Positions 1 through 8,805 of a stretch of 64,000 nucleotides of DNA are shown piece by piece (the first letter of the stretch is position 1; every line of letters starts with the position of its first letter). The notes below the pieces were generated by a model that saw nothing but the letters and a program-made list of their open reading frames with translations, was not told the origin of the DNA and did not search any database. The DNA is taken from the NCBI RefSeq assembly GCF_003075415.1, contig NZ_QDAH01000014.1, forward strand, positions 1 through 64,000, written 5' to 3'. Source of the DNA: Microvirga sp. KLBC 81 (GTDB lineage: Bacteria; Pseudomonadota; Alphaproteobacteria; Rhizobiales; Beijerinckiaceae). The position numbers and the translations under genes are program-made.

Positions 1-266
1 AAGTCAGCCAGCTCGTGAGCCCGGCGGCGCACGTCCTCCTCGTCGAACACGCCCTCACGCAGGCGACGGAAGAAGCGGGGCATGCCGCCCTCCAGCACCT
101 TCCCGCGCGGGGAGAGCTGGGCGGAGCCCGGGGAGAGCATTTGCCCGAGCTCCAGCAGGTCGTCCTCGTTGCCGCCGGTGCCGTGCAGCAGCAGGAGCGG
201 CGGCCGGCCGGGCTCCGTAGCCGGCTTGAAACGGTGGATGAACGAGAGTTCGGTCGTGGTGGTCAT
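1..266 (-). CDS. alpha/beta hydrolase (phospholipase/carboxylesterase family), partial
   Basis: The coding strand runs off the left window edge, so only the first 88 codons are visible. The start ATG at 266-264 is followed by a hydrophobic strand and then HGTGGNEDD at residues 28-36. This is the oxyanion-hole segment of small phospholipase/carboxylesterase hydrolases. The catalytic Ser, Asp and His lie outside the window. It is read in the same direction as the dioxygenase-like gene at 362-1294, 95 bp downstream of it. In many bacteria this pairing (MhqD with MhqO) responds to quinones and other electrophiles, so a role beside that enzyme is inferred. Family confidence is good; the substrate is unknown. 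Confidence 0.75.
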   Translation of the reverse strand, partial: MTTTTELSFIHRFKPATEPGRPPLLLLHGTGGNEDDLLELGQMLSPGSAQLSPRGKVLEGGMPRFFRRLREGVFDEEDVRRRAHELAD

Positions 267-361
267 GGGATCCTCGGTTCGAGCCTTTTAGCCCGCGACT
301 GGGAAAGGGAGTGGTACTCCACCGCCCGGTGCTGCCGGGCGATGAGGCTAGGGGTGTCGGG

Positions 362-1294
362 TCAGACGACCTTCGGCAGGACCGCGTCGATCTTCTCGCG
401 GTTCGGCTCCAGGAAGCGCGGCAGCTTCAGGGCCTGACCGAGGGATTCGGCTGGCTCGTCGACCGCAAAGCCCGGATCGTCCGTGGCAATCTCGAACAGC
501 AGGCCTCCCGGTTCACGGAAGTAGACCGCCCGGAAGTAGTCGCGGTCCTTCTGCTCTGTCGTGCGGATGCCGTGGTTCTCGGCAAGCTTCTTGACCATCT
601 CTGTCTGCACGGCATCGTCAGTCGCCCGAAAGGCAATGTGATGAACCGTGCCAGCGCCCGGACGGCCACGCAGGAAGCCACCCGCCTCACGCAGGTCGAC
701 GATACCGCCGAGCGTCGTGTCGCCAGCCTTGTAACGGACCAGCGAACCCTCGCGGGCGATCTCCCTGAAGCCGAACACGTCCATCAGGATCGCGCCGGTC
801 GGAGCTGCCTCGGGCACCAGCAGGCTGGCGCTGTGGAAACCGCGGATCGCATGCTCGGTCGGGATCTCGCCGGTGTTCCAGGCGGGCTCGTTCTCGATGC
901 CCGGCACGGCCACCAGCGCGAGGCGCATGCCGTCGGGATCCTTGAACGCGACCACAGTCTCGCCGAAGCGCTTCTCGGGAGCCTCGTGCGGCACGCCCTT
1001 CTCGATCAGGCGGTGGGTCCAGTAGCCGATGGCGCCCTCGGGCACCCGGAACACGGTCTCCTGGGTCTCGCCGACGCCGAGCCGGCCCGGAGCGGCATGC
1101 TCCCACGGGAAGAAGGTCAGGATCGTGCCGGGCTGGCCGGCCTCGTCGCCGTAGTAGAAGTGATAGGTGCCGGGATCGTCGAAGTTGACGGTCTTCTTCA
1201 CCAAGCGCAGCCCAAGGACGCGGGTATAGAAATCGAGGTTTCGTTGGGCGGGGCCCGCGATAGCCGTGATGTGGTGGATACCGTTCTGGCGCAT
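362..1294 (-). CDS. VOC-family ring-cleaving dioxygenase (MhqO-like)
   Basis: A 310-residue two-domain vicinal-oxygen-chelate protein. The N-terminal module opens with the paired His of the metal site (HHITAI, residues 7-12). The second module starts near residue 150 (RGFHSASLLV) and carries HHIAFR and, near the end, LFEIATDDPGF, which supplies the Glu ligand. Length and order match the MhqO/LinE-type glyoxalase-fold dioxygenases induced by hydroquinones and catechols. It is divergent from the DoxX gene at 1484 and is followed by the alpha/beta hydrolase at 1-266. A paralogue lies at 4630-5622. Ring cleavage is a family-based assignment and the substrate is not shown by sequence. Confidence 0.85.
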   Translation of the reverse strand: MRQNGIHHITAIAGPAQRNLDFYTRVLGLRLVKKTVNFDDPGTYHFYYGDEAGQPGTILTFFPWEHAAPGRLGVGETQETVFRVPEGAIGYWTHRLIEKGVPHEAPEKRFGETVVAFKDPDGMRLALVAVPGIENEPAWNTGEIPTEHAIRGFHSASLLVPEAAPTGAILMDVFGFREIAREGSLVRYKAGDTTLGGIVDLREAGGFLRGRPGAGTVHHIAFRATDDAVQTEMVKKLAENHGIRTTEQKDRDYFRAVYFREPGGLLFEIATDDPGFAVDEPAESLGQALKLPRFLEPNREKIDAVLPKVV

Positions 1295-1483
1295 TGTCGT
1301 GTCCTTTCATGGGGCACCCAGCGCCCCGGTGTTGCTCCAGAGATAAGCGGGTTCCGAACCGATGCCACACCGTTTTGATTGCGTGAACGCAATATCATGA
1401 TTGCTTTCCGGTCGATTGCATTGCATTAGTGAAAGGATCACGTTCGTCGCCAACGGGCCATTTCCGGTCCAGGAGACAGATCC

Positions 1484-1921
1484 ATGATAGACAATCGCTT
1501 TGCCCCCTATGGTGCCTTCGCCCTGCGGGCCGGCCTCGGCATCATGTTCATCGCCCACGCCTACCTGAAGATCGCCGTGTTCACGGTGCCGGGCTTCGCC
1601 GGCTTCCTTGGCCAGGTCGGCTTCCCGGGCTTCCTCGCCTGGCCCATCATCCTGGCCGAGCTGATCGGCGGCCTTGCCATCCTTTCCGGCTTCTATGCCC
1701 GGGTGGTCTCAATCGTGCTGCTCCCCGTCCTGCTCGGCGCACTTCTCGTCCATGCTCCGAACGGCTGGGTGTTCAATGCACCGAACGGCGGCTGGGAATA
1801 TCCCGCATTCCTCGCCCTCGCGGCTGTGGTCCACGTCCTGATCGGTGACGGCGCCTTTGCCCTGAAGCCGGTCGGCTTCCCGGCTGGCCCTGCCGCCTCG
1901 CTGCGTCCCCGGATCGGCTAG
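1484..1921 (+). CDS. DoxX family membrane protein
   Basis: 145 residues with four predicted membrane segments (about 10-30, 52-72, 76-96, 103-125) and the small-residue-rich pattern of DoxX proteins. An AGGAGA site precedes the ATG by about 8 bases. DoxX proteins often sit beside quinone- or electrophile-response genes. Here the gene is divergent from the ring-cleaving dioxygenase and followed by a LysR regulator, so all three may form one regulated unit (inference). The TAG stop lies at the border of a palindromic repeat. A second DoxX gene occurs at 8806-9231. Confidence 0.85.
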   Translation: MIDNRFAPYGAFALRAGLGIMFIAHAYLKIAVFTVPGFAGFLGQVGFPGFLAWPIILAELIGGLAILSGFYARVVSIVLLPVLLGALLVHAPNGWVFNAPNGGWEYPAFLALAAVVHVLIGDGAFALKPVGFPAGPAASLRPRIG

Positions 1922-2056
1922 AGCATCGGACGTGAAAAGTGGACTTGCACCTTTGGGAACAATCCGACGCTCCCTTCTCTAGAGAGCGCATCGTTGAAGC
2001 GTAAAACCGGGTCCACTTTTCGCTGACGCGGCCCTTCGGGTCCGCACGATGCGCTA
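1920..2056. repeat. palindromic intergenic repeat, copy 1
   Basis: Contains GCATCGGACGTGAAAAGTGG near one end and complementary arms (AAGTGGAC with GTCCACTTTT, GCATCG with CGATGC). It ends in GCACGATGCGC. The same modules recur at six other intergenic sites in this window. It fills most of the gap between the DoxX and LysR genes and its edge contributes the DoxX stop codon. Confidence 0.8.
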
Positions 2057-2127
2057 ACCGGACCGAAGCCTTAACCCGGCGGTCCGCGCCTCCCGCGCGG
2101 CCGCCCCAACCGGCACGGTAACTTGTC

Positions 2128-3081
2128 ATGGTTGAACCGTACAAGAACTTGTCTTGGGATGACTTCCGCCTGATCAAGGCCATCGCCGACGTGCGCAGCC
2201 TGCCGGCGGCGGCCGCGCGCCTCGGCATCAACCACTCCACCGTGTTCCGCCGCCTCGGCCAGATCGAGGAGGCGCTCGGGGCCAAGCTCTTCGAGCGCCA
2301 CCGCAGCGGCTATACCCTCACCGCGATCGGCGAGGAGATGGTCGCCCTGGCCCAGCGGGTCGACGAGGACATCACCGCCTTCACCCGCAAGATGGCCGGA
2401 CGGGAGCTGGCGCCCGCAGGCGAGCTGCGGGTGACCACCAACGACTCGCTCTTGGTGCACCTGCTCACGCCCCTGTTCGTCAAGTTCCGCAAGCAATGCC
2501 ACGACGTGCGCCTCGACGTGGTTCTGGCCAACCAGGAGTTGAACCTCTCGAAGCGCGATGCCGACGTGGCGATCCGCGCCACGGACAACCCTCCGGAGAA
2601 TCTGGTCGGCCGGCGGGTCGCCACCATCGCCTGGGCGCTCTATGGCCGCGCCGGCGACTTCACGGACCCGGGTGCCGTCGATCCGGAGAGCCTCTACGAG
2701 CATGACTGGGTGTCCCTTGGCGACAACCTGGCGACGCTCAAGGCGGTGAAGTTCGTGCACGAGCACGTGTCACCGGAGCGGATCGGATACAAGGTCAACA
2801 CGGTTCTCGGCCTGGCCGAGGCGGTCGAGCAGGGCCTCGGCATCGGACACCTTCCCTGCTTTATCGGCGATGCCCGGCCCGGTCTCGTCCGCCTTGGCCC
2901 GCCCATTCGTGAGTTCGCGGCGGATCTCTGGCTCCTTACCCATCCCGATCTGCGCCACTCGCCCCGTGTCCGGGTGTTCCTCGACTTTCTGGCGGCGGAG
3001 GTCGCCAAGGAACGCAAGCTCATTGAGGGACAGGTTCAACAGAACCGGTTCACGAGTGAAGAGGCCAGCCAGCCGCCATGA
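2128..3081 (+). CDS. LysR family transcriptional regulator
   Basis: 317 residues. An N-terminal winged helix-turn-helix spans about residues 8-66 (SLPAAAARLGINHSTVFRRL). It is followed by the long linker helix and a LysR substrate-binding domain from about residue 95 to 300. The domain contains the typical AVEQGLGIGHLP segment. It lies on the plus strand downstream of DoxX and the divergent ring-cleaving dioxygenase, which are the most likely targets. LysR regulators normally act on adjacent divergent genes; here the target is two genes away, so the link is inferred. The effector is unknown. Confidence 0.9.
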   Translation: MVEPYKNLSWDDFRLIKAIADVRSLPAAAARLGINHSTVFRRLGQIEEALGAKLFERHRSGYTLTAIGEEMVALAQRVDEDITAFTRKMAGRELAPAGELRVTTNDSLLVHLLTPLFVKFRKQCHDVRLDVVLANQELNLSKRDADVAIRATDNPPENLVGRRVATIAWALYGRAGDFTDPGAVDPESLYEHDWVSLGDNLATLKAVKFVHEHVSPERIGYKVNTVLGLAEAVEQGLGIGHLPCFIGDARPGLVRLGPPIREFAADLWLLTHPDLRHSPRVRVFLDFLAAEVAKERKLIEGQVQQNRFTSEEASQPP

Positions 3082-3451
3082 CGATCGTATCCAAAACGAT
3101 CAGCCGCGTAGCGAGGGCGAGGCTACCGGCCGTCGGCCTTCTCTTGAGGATGCGCCTTCGCCTGGGAGCGCAATCATGCACAGGTATGGGATGCCCGGCC
3201 GCAAGTGCTACCAAGTGCTACAAGGGCATAATCATACCCGTCAGGTCTGGGATGAGGTGACCAGTATCATGGGTGCTGCCTAGGAATCAGGCCTGAACCC
3301 GATTGATATGTCCATCTTCAACACCTTGACGATGCGTGCGGCCATTCTTGCCGGACGGCCAAATGAAGGGTGCAGCGTGGGTCGATAGGCTGGCGGAACA
3401 CATGAGATAAGAGACCGCCCGTCGATGTAATCATTATTGTGGCTCGTTGAT
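3082..3451. other. intergenic stretch, no gene recognised
   Basis: 370 bp between the LysR and AraC genes. Short open frames exist (for example 3078-3260) but their composition and proteins look like nothing known. The AraC promoter should lie in the distal part. No repeat or RNA gene was seen. Confidence 0.5.
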
Positions 3452-4375
3452 ATGGCAACCGTTCAGGAAAACACATACTCTGGGCTGTTTGGCCAACGGC
3501 TTGGACGCCATCTCAAGATGGCGAGTCAGACCATTCTTCACGTCTCGAGGGAGGATCGCCTGTCGCTCGCCGTGACTCGACTAACCTGTATGCGCCAGGA
3601 GAGGGACCGGACTTCCTCAATCGAACCCGAGGCTGCCTTCAACGTCACCTATCGGTTGAAGGATGTCGAAGAACACGAGTTCTGGTCCAATGGCCGCATG
3701 CGCTATGTTCGAGGCTTCGCGGCAGGAACGGTGAACGCGATCGACCTATCGGAGGATCCCCGCAGCCGGGCTCGGGGTCCAGTTGACGCCTTGCAGTTCT
3801 ACATGCGCAAGGAAGTGCTGGACGACCTCGCCTACGAGCGTGGCGCCTCGCCAATTTCGACCCTGCGCTCCTTGCCTGATGCCTCTGACCCGATTCTGGG
3901 ATCGATGTGTGCGTTCCTTCTGTCGGCGCCACCGGAGATGGCGCAGACCAACCAACTCTTCGTCGATCAGATGGCGCTGAGCCTGTTGACCTACTTCGCG
4001 GAAGGTTATGGGGGCATGCACATTCCACCGATCCCACCCAATGGCAGTCTCGCAGCATGGCAGGAACGCCGCGCGAAGGAGATCCTGCATTCCCGCCTCG
4101 CCGCTCGCCTCGCGATTGCCGATGTTGCGCGCGAATGCAATCTCACACCGAGTTACTTCGCCAAGGCCTTCCGCCGCACGACGGGGATGAGCCCGCATCA
4201 ATATCTGACGCATATTCGCTTGGAGGAAGCCAAAGGCCTCCTCCTGTCCTCATCCCTGCCTCTGGCCGACATCGCGCTCATTTGCGGGTTCGGGGACCAG
4301 AGCTATTTCACGCGCGTTTTTACGCGTTCGGTTGGCGCGAGCCCCGGCGCGTGGCGCAGGTCGATGCTCCGGTAA
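3452..4375 (+). CDS. AraC family transcriptional regulator
   Basis: 307 residues from the ATG at 3452; an upstream TTG at 3437 is also open but less likely. The last 100 residues hold the double helix-turn-helix of the AraC/XylS class: LAIADVARECNLTPSYFAKAF and then LADIALICGFGDQSYFTRVF, ending in the usual GASPGAWR. The N-terminal two thirds is an unassigned sensing domain. It sits just upstream of a converging dioxygenase-like gene and of the plus-strand hydrolase/exporter run starting at 5815, which is its probable regulon (inference). Confidence 0.9.
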   Translation: MATVQENTYSGLFGQRLGRHLKMASQTILHVSREDRLSLAVTRLTCMRQERDRTSSIEPEAAFNVTYRLKDVEEHEFWSNGRMRYVRGFAAGTVNAIDLSEDPRSRARGPVDALQFYMRKEVLDDLAYERGASPISTLRSLPDASDPILGSMCAFLLSAPPEMAQTNQLFVDQMALSLLTYFAEGYGGMHIPPIPPNGSLAAWQERRAKEILHSRLAARLAIADVARECNLTPSYFAKAFRRTTGMSPHQYLTHIRLEEAKGLLLSSSLPLADIALICGFGDQSYFTRVFTRSVGASPGAWRRSMLR

Positions 4376-4433
4376 GCGCAGACAACGACCTTCGTGGCCA
4401 TGCTGCAAGGCTGCCCATGAGGCGACCTCAGGT

Positions 4434-4613
4434 CTACAGCCTCGGACGTGAACAGTGGATTTGCACTTTTGGGACCCATCCGATGCTTTCTCCTACAATG
4501 AGAGCATCGTTGAGAGCGGAACCGGAGGTCCGCCCCGAACGATGCGCTCATCACAGAACATGAGCATCGAGTCGATCCCAAAACTGGGTCCACTCTTGGG
4601 TCCGATACTCGAG
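4434..4613. repeat. palindromic intergenic repeat, copy 2 (with extra module)
   Basis: Begins CTACAGCCTCGGACGTG and carries ATCCGATGCTTTCTCC, GAGAGCATCGTTGAGAGCGG and GCGCTC modules seen in the other copies. From about 4560 a second module follows (GAGCATCGAGTCGATCCCAA to GGGTCCGATACTCGAG) that matches part of the copy at 38696-38805. It separates the converging araC and dioxygenase genes and may act as a bidirectional terminator (inference). Confidence 0.75.
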
Positions 4614-4629
4614 GTGGCTTGCGGAGGTC

Positions 4630-5622
4630 TCAGGACAGTTGCGGGCGGCCATTGGGTCTTCGCCCATCAGGCACACGGTGCTTGCATGTCGGGGACGGAA
4701 GTGGAGGCAGGAGCTGTTGAAGCTCGCCCCGCCGCGCCTCAAGAGTAGGCGGCAGCCTCAAGCTCATGCCCAGCGTCTCGAAGCTTTCATCCACCTCAAA
4801 GCCAGGCCCGTCGGTCGCGATTTCCAGGAGAATTCCGCAGGTCGAGCGGAAATTGACGGATCGATAGTAGATCCGATCCTTTGGCGCTGTCGCGACGATC
4901 CCATACCGATCGTGGAGCGCTTGGACGAGAGCGTCCTGGTCGGCCGCGTCACGGGCGCGGAAAGCGGCATGATGCACGCTTCCGGCCCCGAGCTGGCCGC
5001 GGGCGAGGCGGCCGCTCTCGTCAAGCGTGATGGTGCCGCCTGCGCCGTCATGGGCCGCAAGCCGAACGAATCTGCCACTACGACCTGTCTCGGCGAAACC
5101 CAAGACGTCCCGGAACAACTCGTTCAGTGGATCGGCCCTGCGGACCTTCAACACGAGATCGTGCAGTCCCTGAAGCGCGCAGGACGCGGGGACTTCCGGA
5201 TGGCGCCAGGTTGTCGGCCGCGTCGGCGGGCCCGCTTCCACGAGGGCGAGCACCGCGCCATCCGGGTCCTCGAAGGTCAGGCAACTCTCACCGAATGCGG
5301 TCCGGCCGGCCTGGTGGCGAACATTGGCCGCACCGAGGCGCCGCGTCCACCAGTCCAGCGAGCCTGACGGAATGCGAAACGACGTCTGCCATGCTTCGCA
5401 TGCCCCACGCTTCCCGCGCGGCACGCGCTGCCACGGAAACAGGGTGAACAGCGTGCCGGGCCGGCCGGCCTCATTGCCGAAGCAGAGATGGAACGTGCCG
5501 GGGTCCTCGTGAGAGACAGTCCGCTTCACGAGCCTCATCCCGAGCAGGCATGCGTAGAAGCGCCAGCTCCGCTCGGCGTCGCTCGAGATCAGCGTGACGT
5601 GATGAAGGCCGCGTCCGGCCAT
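4630..5622 (-). CDS. VOC-family ring-cleaving dioxygenase (MhqO-like), second paralogue
   Basis: 330 residues from the ATG at 5622. The open frame extends 60 codons further upstream, but only this start gives the family's beginning (MAGRGLHHVTL). Two VOC modules are present, with HHVTLIS at residues 6-12, VHHAAFRARD in the second half and LLEIATDGPGF near the end. It is clearly paralogous to 362-1294 (shared LVKKTV/LVKRTV and GTFHLCFG-type segments). The last 25 residues are a basic, Pro-rich tail not usual in the family, perhaps created by the adjacent repeat. It is divergent from the hydrolase at 5815. Substrate unknown. Confidence 0.85.
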   Translation of the reverse strand: MAGRGLHHVTLISSDAERSWRFYACLLGMRLVKRTVSHEDPGTFHLCFGNEAGRPGTLFTLFPWQRVPRGKRGACEAWQTSFRIPSGSLDWWTRRLGAANVRHQAGRTAFGESCLTFEDPDGAVLALVEAGPPTRPTTWRHPEVPASCALQGLHDLVLKVRRADPLNELFRDVLGFAETGRSGRFVRLAAHDGAGGTITLDESGRLARGQLGAGSVHHAAFRARDAADQDALVQALHDRYGIVATAPKDRIYYRSVNFRSTCGILLEIATDGPGFEVDESFETLGMSLRLPPTLEARRGELQQLLPPLPSPTCKHRVPDGRRPNGRPQLS

Positions 5623-5814
5623 GGCGTCCCTCCAGTGTATCGTTGCTGATACCCTAATCGCAACGAAAGCCGTTTGTCTTGCACTCTTTGGCGTTTGTCG
5701 GCGCTCTCCGCCGCGACACGACCAAATCGTCCAACCGAGTCTCAAGTTGTCCAAGATTTTGAGGCTCAATGGCGCCATTGTTCTGCGGCAGTTCCACCAC
5801 AAGAGGACCAGACC

Positions 5815-6468
5815 ATGCCGATCAAAGCGTCTCCCACTCCCGGTTCAAAGCTCATCAACCCCACGGATCACGCACTCATCCTGATCGACTTCCAGTCCCA
5901 GATGTCGTTTGCGACCAAGTCGATCGATGCCGTCAACCTGCGCACCAATGCCGCTTTGATTTCCCAGGCAGCGGCTGGCTTCAAGGTGCCGACGATCCTG
6001 ACGACGGTTGCGGAGAAGAGCTTTTCCGGCCCGATGTTCAGCGAGATCACGGAGGCCTTCCCGGGCCAGAGACTCCTCGACCGCACCTCCATGAACACCT
6101 GGGAGGATGCCGCCGTCATCGAGGAGGTGAACCGGATCGGAAAGAATCGCTTGGTCTTCGCTGGCCTTTGGACCTCCGTCTGCATCGTCGGCCCGACGCT
6201 CTCAGCGCTCGATCAGGGCTTCGAGGTTTATGTCGTCACGGATGCGTGCGGCGATGTTTCGACCGAAGCGCATGAGCGTGCGGTGGAACGCATGATCCAG
6301 GCCGGCGTCAGGCCGATGACCTCGTTGCAATACCTGCTGGAACTTCAGCGCGATTGGGCCCGCACAGAGACCTACGACATGACCACAGGCATCGCCAAGA
6401 AATACGGCGGTGCCTACGGACTTGGCATCATCTACGCCAAGACCATGTTCGGGGCCCACGAGGGCTGA
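5815..6468 (+). CDS. isochorismatase-family hydrolase (YcaC-like)
   Basis: 217 residues starting at the ATG at 5815, where the homologous reading begins (MPIKASPTPGSKL). Cysteine-hydrolase fold: DFQSQM with the catalytic Asp near residue 27, and TSVCIVG with the nucleophilic Cys near residue 123. The C-terminal YGGAYGLGIIYAKTM tail is typical of the YcaC subgroup. Such enzymes cleave amide or imide-like bonds, but the YcaC substrate is not established. It is the first gene of a plus-strand run with XapX, amidohydrolase, DoxX and MFS genes and is divergent from the ring-cleaving dioxygenase. Confidence 0.85.
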   Translation: MPIKASPTPGSKLINPTDHALILIDFQSQMSFATKSIDAVNLRTNAALISQAAAGFKVPTILTTVAEKSFSGPMFSEITEAFPGQRLLDRTSMNTWEDAAVIEEVNRIGKNRLVFAGLWTSVCIVGPTLSALDQGFEVYVVTDACGDVSTEAHERAVERMIQAGVRPMTSLQYLLELQRDWARTETYDMTTGIAKKYGGAYGLGIIYAKTMFGAHEG

Positions 6469-6545
6469 TCGGTCCATGATGGACGCGGCGCCGTGTCGGC
6501 CATCGATGCGGCGCCCCTCCTCATGCACCCGCCAGGGAGGCATCG

Positions 6546-6824
6546 TTGAAAGTCTACCTTCTGTCGCTCGGGGCCGGCCTGCTGGTCGGCATCATCTACA
6601 GCTTGATCAACGTGCGCTCGCCGGCGCCGCCAGTGGTCGCCCTGGTGGGTCTACTCGGCATCCTGGTCGGCGAGCAGATCCCGCCCCTCATCAAGAGCTT
6701 CTGGCAGAAGGAGCCGCCGACGCAGTCCTGGTCGCATCAGGTGCGTCCGCACGTCTTCGGCCACATGCCACAAGGGGCAAGGCCCTCCGAGCAGACGGCC
6801 GATGCCCAGGATAAGGCATCATGA
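6546..6824 (+). CDS. XapX domain-containing protein
   Basis: 92 residues. Two short membrane segments (about 5-22 and 29-48) carry the XapX signature LLVGIIYSLINVRSPAPP followed by GLLGILVGEQIP. The C-terminal third is hydrophilic. An AGGGAGG site lies just upstream of the ATG. The stop overlaps the next start in an ATGA arrangement, indicating translational coupling with the amidohydrolase. XapX proteins are small inner-membrane proteins of unproven role. Confidence 0.85.
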   Translation: MKVYLLSLGAGLLVGIIYSLINVRSPAPPVVALVGLLGILVGEQIPPLIKSFWQKEPPTQSWSHQVRPHVFGHMPQGARPSEQTADAQDKAS

Positions 6825-8794
6825 CCACGCGCCGCACCTTTCTCGGCGCCGCAGCAGGCTTTGTCCTTCACGGATCACAAGCGCCCGCCGATGCTTCAGA
6901 CGCAACCCGACCCCCGATGGGAGACACGTCCATGAAAGCCGACTTCATCCTGCATTCTGGTCTATTCACCACGCTGAACCGTGCGAATCCGAGCGCCAGC
7001 GCCGTAGCCATCAAGGATGGGACGTTTCTGGCCGTGGGCGACGAGCGCGAGGTGACGGCCTATGCCGATGAACGCACCAGGATCATCGACCTCAAGGGAC
7101 GGCGCGTCATCCCGGGGCTGATCGACAGCCACATGCACATCATCCGCGGCGGGCTCAACTACAACATGGAATTGCGTTGGGACGGCGTCCGCTCTCTCGC
7201 TCAAGCCATGCGCATGCTGAAGGAGCAGGTCGACCGCACGCCTGCCCCGCAATGGGTGCGCGTGGTCGGCGGCTTCACCGAGCACCAGTTCGCCGAGAAG
7301 CGACTGCCGACGCTGGACGAGATCAACACCATCGCGCCGGATACCCCCGTCTTCATCTTGCATCTGTATGATCGTGCGCTGCTGAATGGGGCAGCCCTGC
7401 GCGCGGTCGGCTACACCAAGGACACGCCGAACCCGCCCGGTGGCGAGATCCAGCGCGACGCAAATGGCAATCCGACCGGTCTTCTCATCGCCAAGCCCAA
7501 TGCGACGATTCTCTATGCAACACTGGCGAAGGGTCCGAAGCTCCCGCCCGAGTACCAGAAGAACTCTTCGCGTCACTTCATGCGCGAGGTGAACCGGCTC
7601 GGCGTGACCGGCGTCATCGATGCCGGTGGAGGCTATCAGAACTACCCGGACGACTATGCCATTATCGAGGAGTTGCACCACGAGGGGCTCCTGACCGTGC
7701 GCCTCGCCTACAACCTCTTTACTCAGAAGCCGAAGGAGGAGCTCAAGGACTTCGACACCTGGGCGAAGCAGGTCAAACCAGGCCAAGGCGACGATCTTTA
7801 TCGCCACAACGGCGCCGGCGAGATGCTGGTCTACTCCGCCGCCGACTTCGAGGACTTCAAGGTCGAGCGGCCCGACATGCCCCCCTCCATGGAAGGAGAC
7901 CTCGAACCTGTCATCCGCCTGCTGGTCGAGAACCGTTGGCCCTGGCGGCTGCACGCCACCTATAACGAGACCATCACCCGAGCTCTCGACGTATTCGAGA
8001 AGGTCAACCGGGACATTCCCTTCGACGGCCTGCACTGGTTCTTCGACCATGCCGAGACGATCGATGACCGCAACATCGACCGCATTGCCGCTCTCGGCGG
8101 CGGCATCGCGGTCCAGCACCGCATGGCGTTCCAGGGCGAGGACTTCGTCCAGCGCTATGGTGCCAAGGCCGCTGAACACACGCCGCCGATCCGCCGCATG
8201 CTGGAAGCGGGCGTGCCAGTCGGCGCGGGCACGGATGCCACACGAGTCGCGTCCTACAACCCGTGGGTCTCGCTGTCCTGGCTTGTGACTGGCAAGACCC
8301 TCGGAGGCCTCACCCTCTATCCGGCCGCGAACCGCCTCGATCGGGAAAGCGCCCTGCGGCTGTGGACCGAGGCTAACACCTGGTTCTCGAACGAGCCGGG
8401 CAAGAAGGGCCAGATCAAGGAAGGCCAGTTGGCCGACCTGGCGGTTCTGTCCGACGACTACTTCTCAGTACCTGAGGACTCCATCCAGGATATCACCTCG
8501 GTCCTCACCCTGCTTGGCGGCAAGGCAGTGCACGGTGATGCCGAGTTCAAGGATCTCGCACCGCCCTTGCCTCCGCCGATGCCCGACTGGTCGCCAGTGC
8601 GAGTCTATGGAGGCTATCAGCAACGGGCTGACACCGGCGAGGAGCGCAAGTATGCCTTCGCAGCGGCGTGCGGCTGCGCCAACACCTGCGGCGTGCATGG
8701 TCATGCCCATGCCAATGCCTGGGGCGCCAACCTGCCGGCCTCGGACGCGCGCTCGTTCTGGGGTGTTCTCGGTTGCTCGTGCTGGGCCTTCTGA
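6821..8794 (+). CDS. Tat-exported amidohydrolase, YtcJ type
   Basis: 657 residues. The N-terminus TTRRTFLGAAAGF is a twin-arginine signal, so the enzyme probably acts in the periplasm. The metal-binding DSHMHI motif lies near residue 108. A Lys/His-containing core follows (HWFFDHAET), then VPVGAGTDATRVASYNP, all as in YtcJ-like metal-dependent amidohydrolases. The C-terminus ends with a Cys/His-rich stretch (ACGCANTCG, VHGHAHAN, GCSCWAF) beyond the barrel that could bind metal. It overlaps the XapX gene and is followed within 12 bp by DoxX. Substrate unknown; an exported N-acyl or amide hydrolase is inferred. Confidence 0.85.
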   Translation: MTTRRTFLGAAAGFVLHGSQAPADASDATRPPMGDTSMKADFILHSGLFTTLNRANPSASAVAIKDGTFLAVGDEREVTAYADERTRIIDLKGRRVIPGLIDSHMHIIRGGLNYNMELRWDGVRSLAQAMRMLKEQVDRTPAPQWVRVVGGFTEHQFAEKRLPTLDEINTIAPDTPVFILHLYDRALLNGAALRAVGYTKDTPNPPGGEIQRDANGNPTGLLIAKPNATILYATLAKGPKLPPEYQKNSSRHFMREVNRLGVTGVIDAGGGYQNYPDDYAIIEELHHEGLLTVRLAYNLFTQKPKEELKDFDTWAKQVKPGQGDDLYRHNGAGEMLVYSAADFEDFKVERPDMPPSMEGDLEPVIRLLVENRWPWRLHATYNETITRALDVFEKVNRDIPFDGLHWFFDHAETIDDRNIDRIAALGGGIAVQHRMAFQGEDFVQRYGAKAAEHTPPIRRMLEAGVPVGAGTDATRVASYNPWVSLSWLVTGKTLGGLTLYPAANRLDRESALRLWTEANTWFSNEPGKKGQIKEGQLADLAVLSDDYFSVPEDSIQDITSVLTLLGGKAVHGDAEFKDLAPPLPPPMPDWSPVRVYGGYQQRADTGEERKYAFAAACGCANTCGVHGHAHANAWGANLPASDARSFWGVLGCSCWAF

Positions 8795-8805
8795 GGGAGA
8801 GTGCC

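Noticed and set aside
3078..3283. Short plus-strand frames after the LysR gene
   Set aside because: Basic, low-information peptides with no ribosome site or family resemblance.
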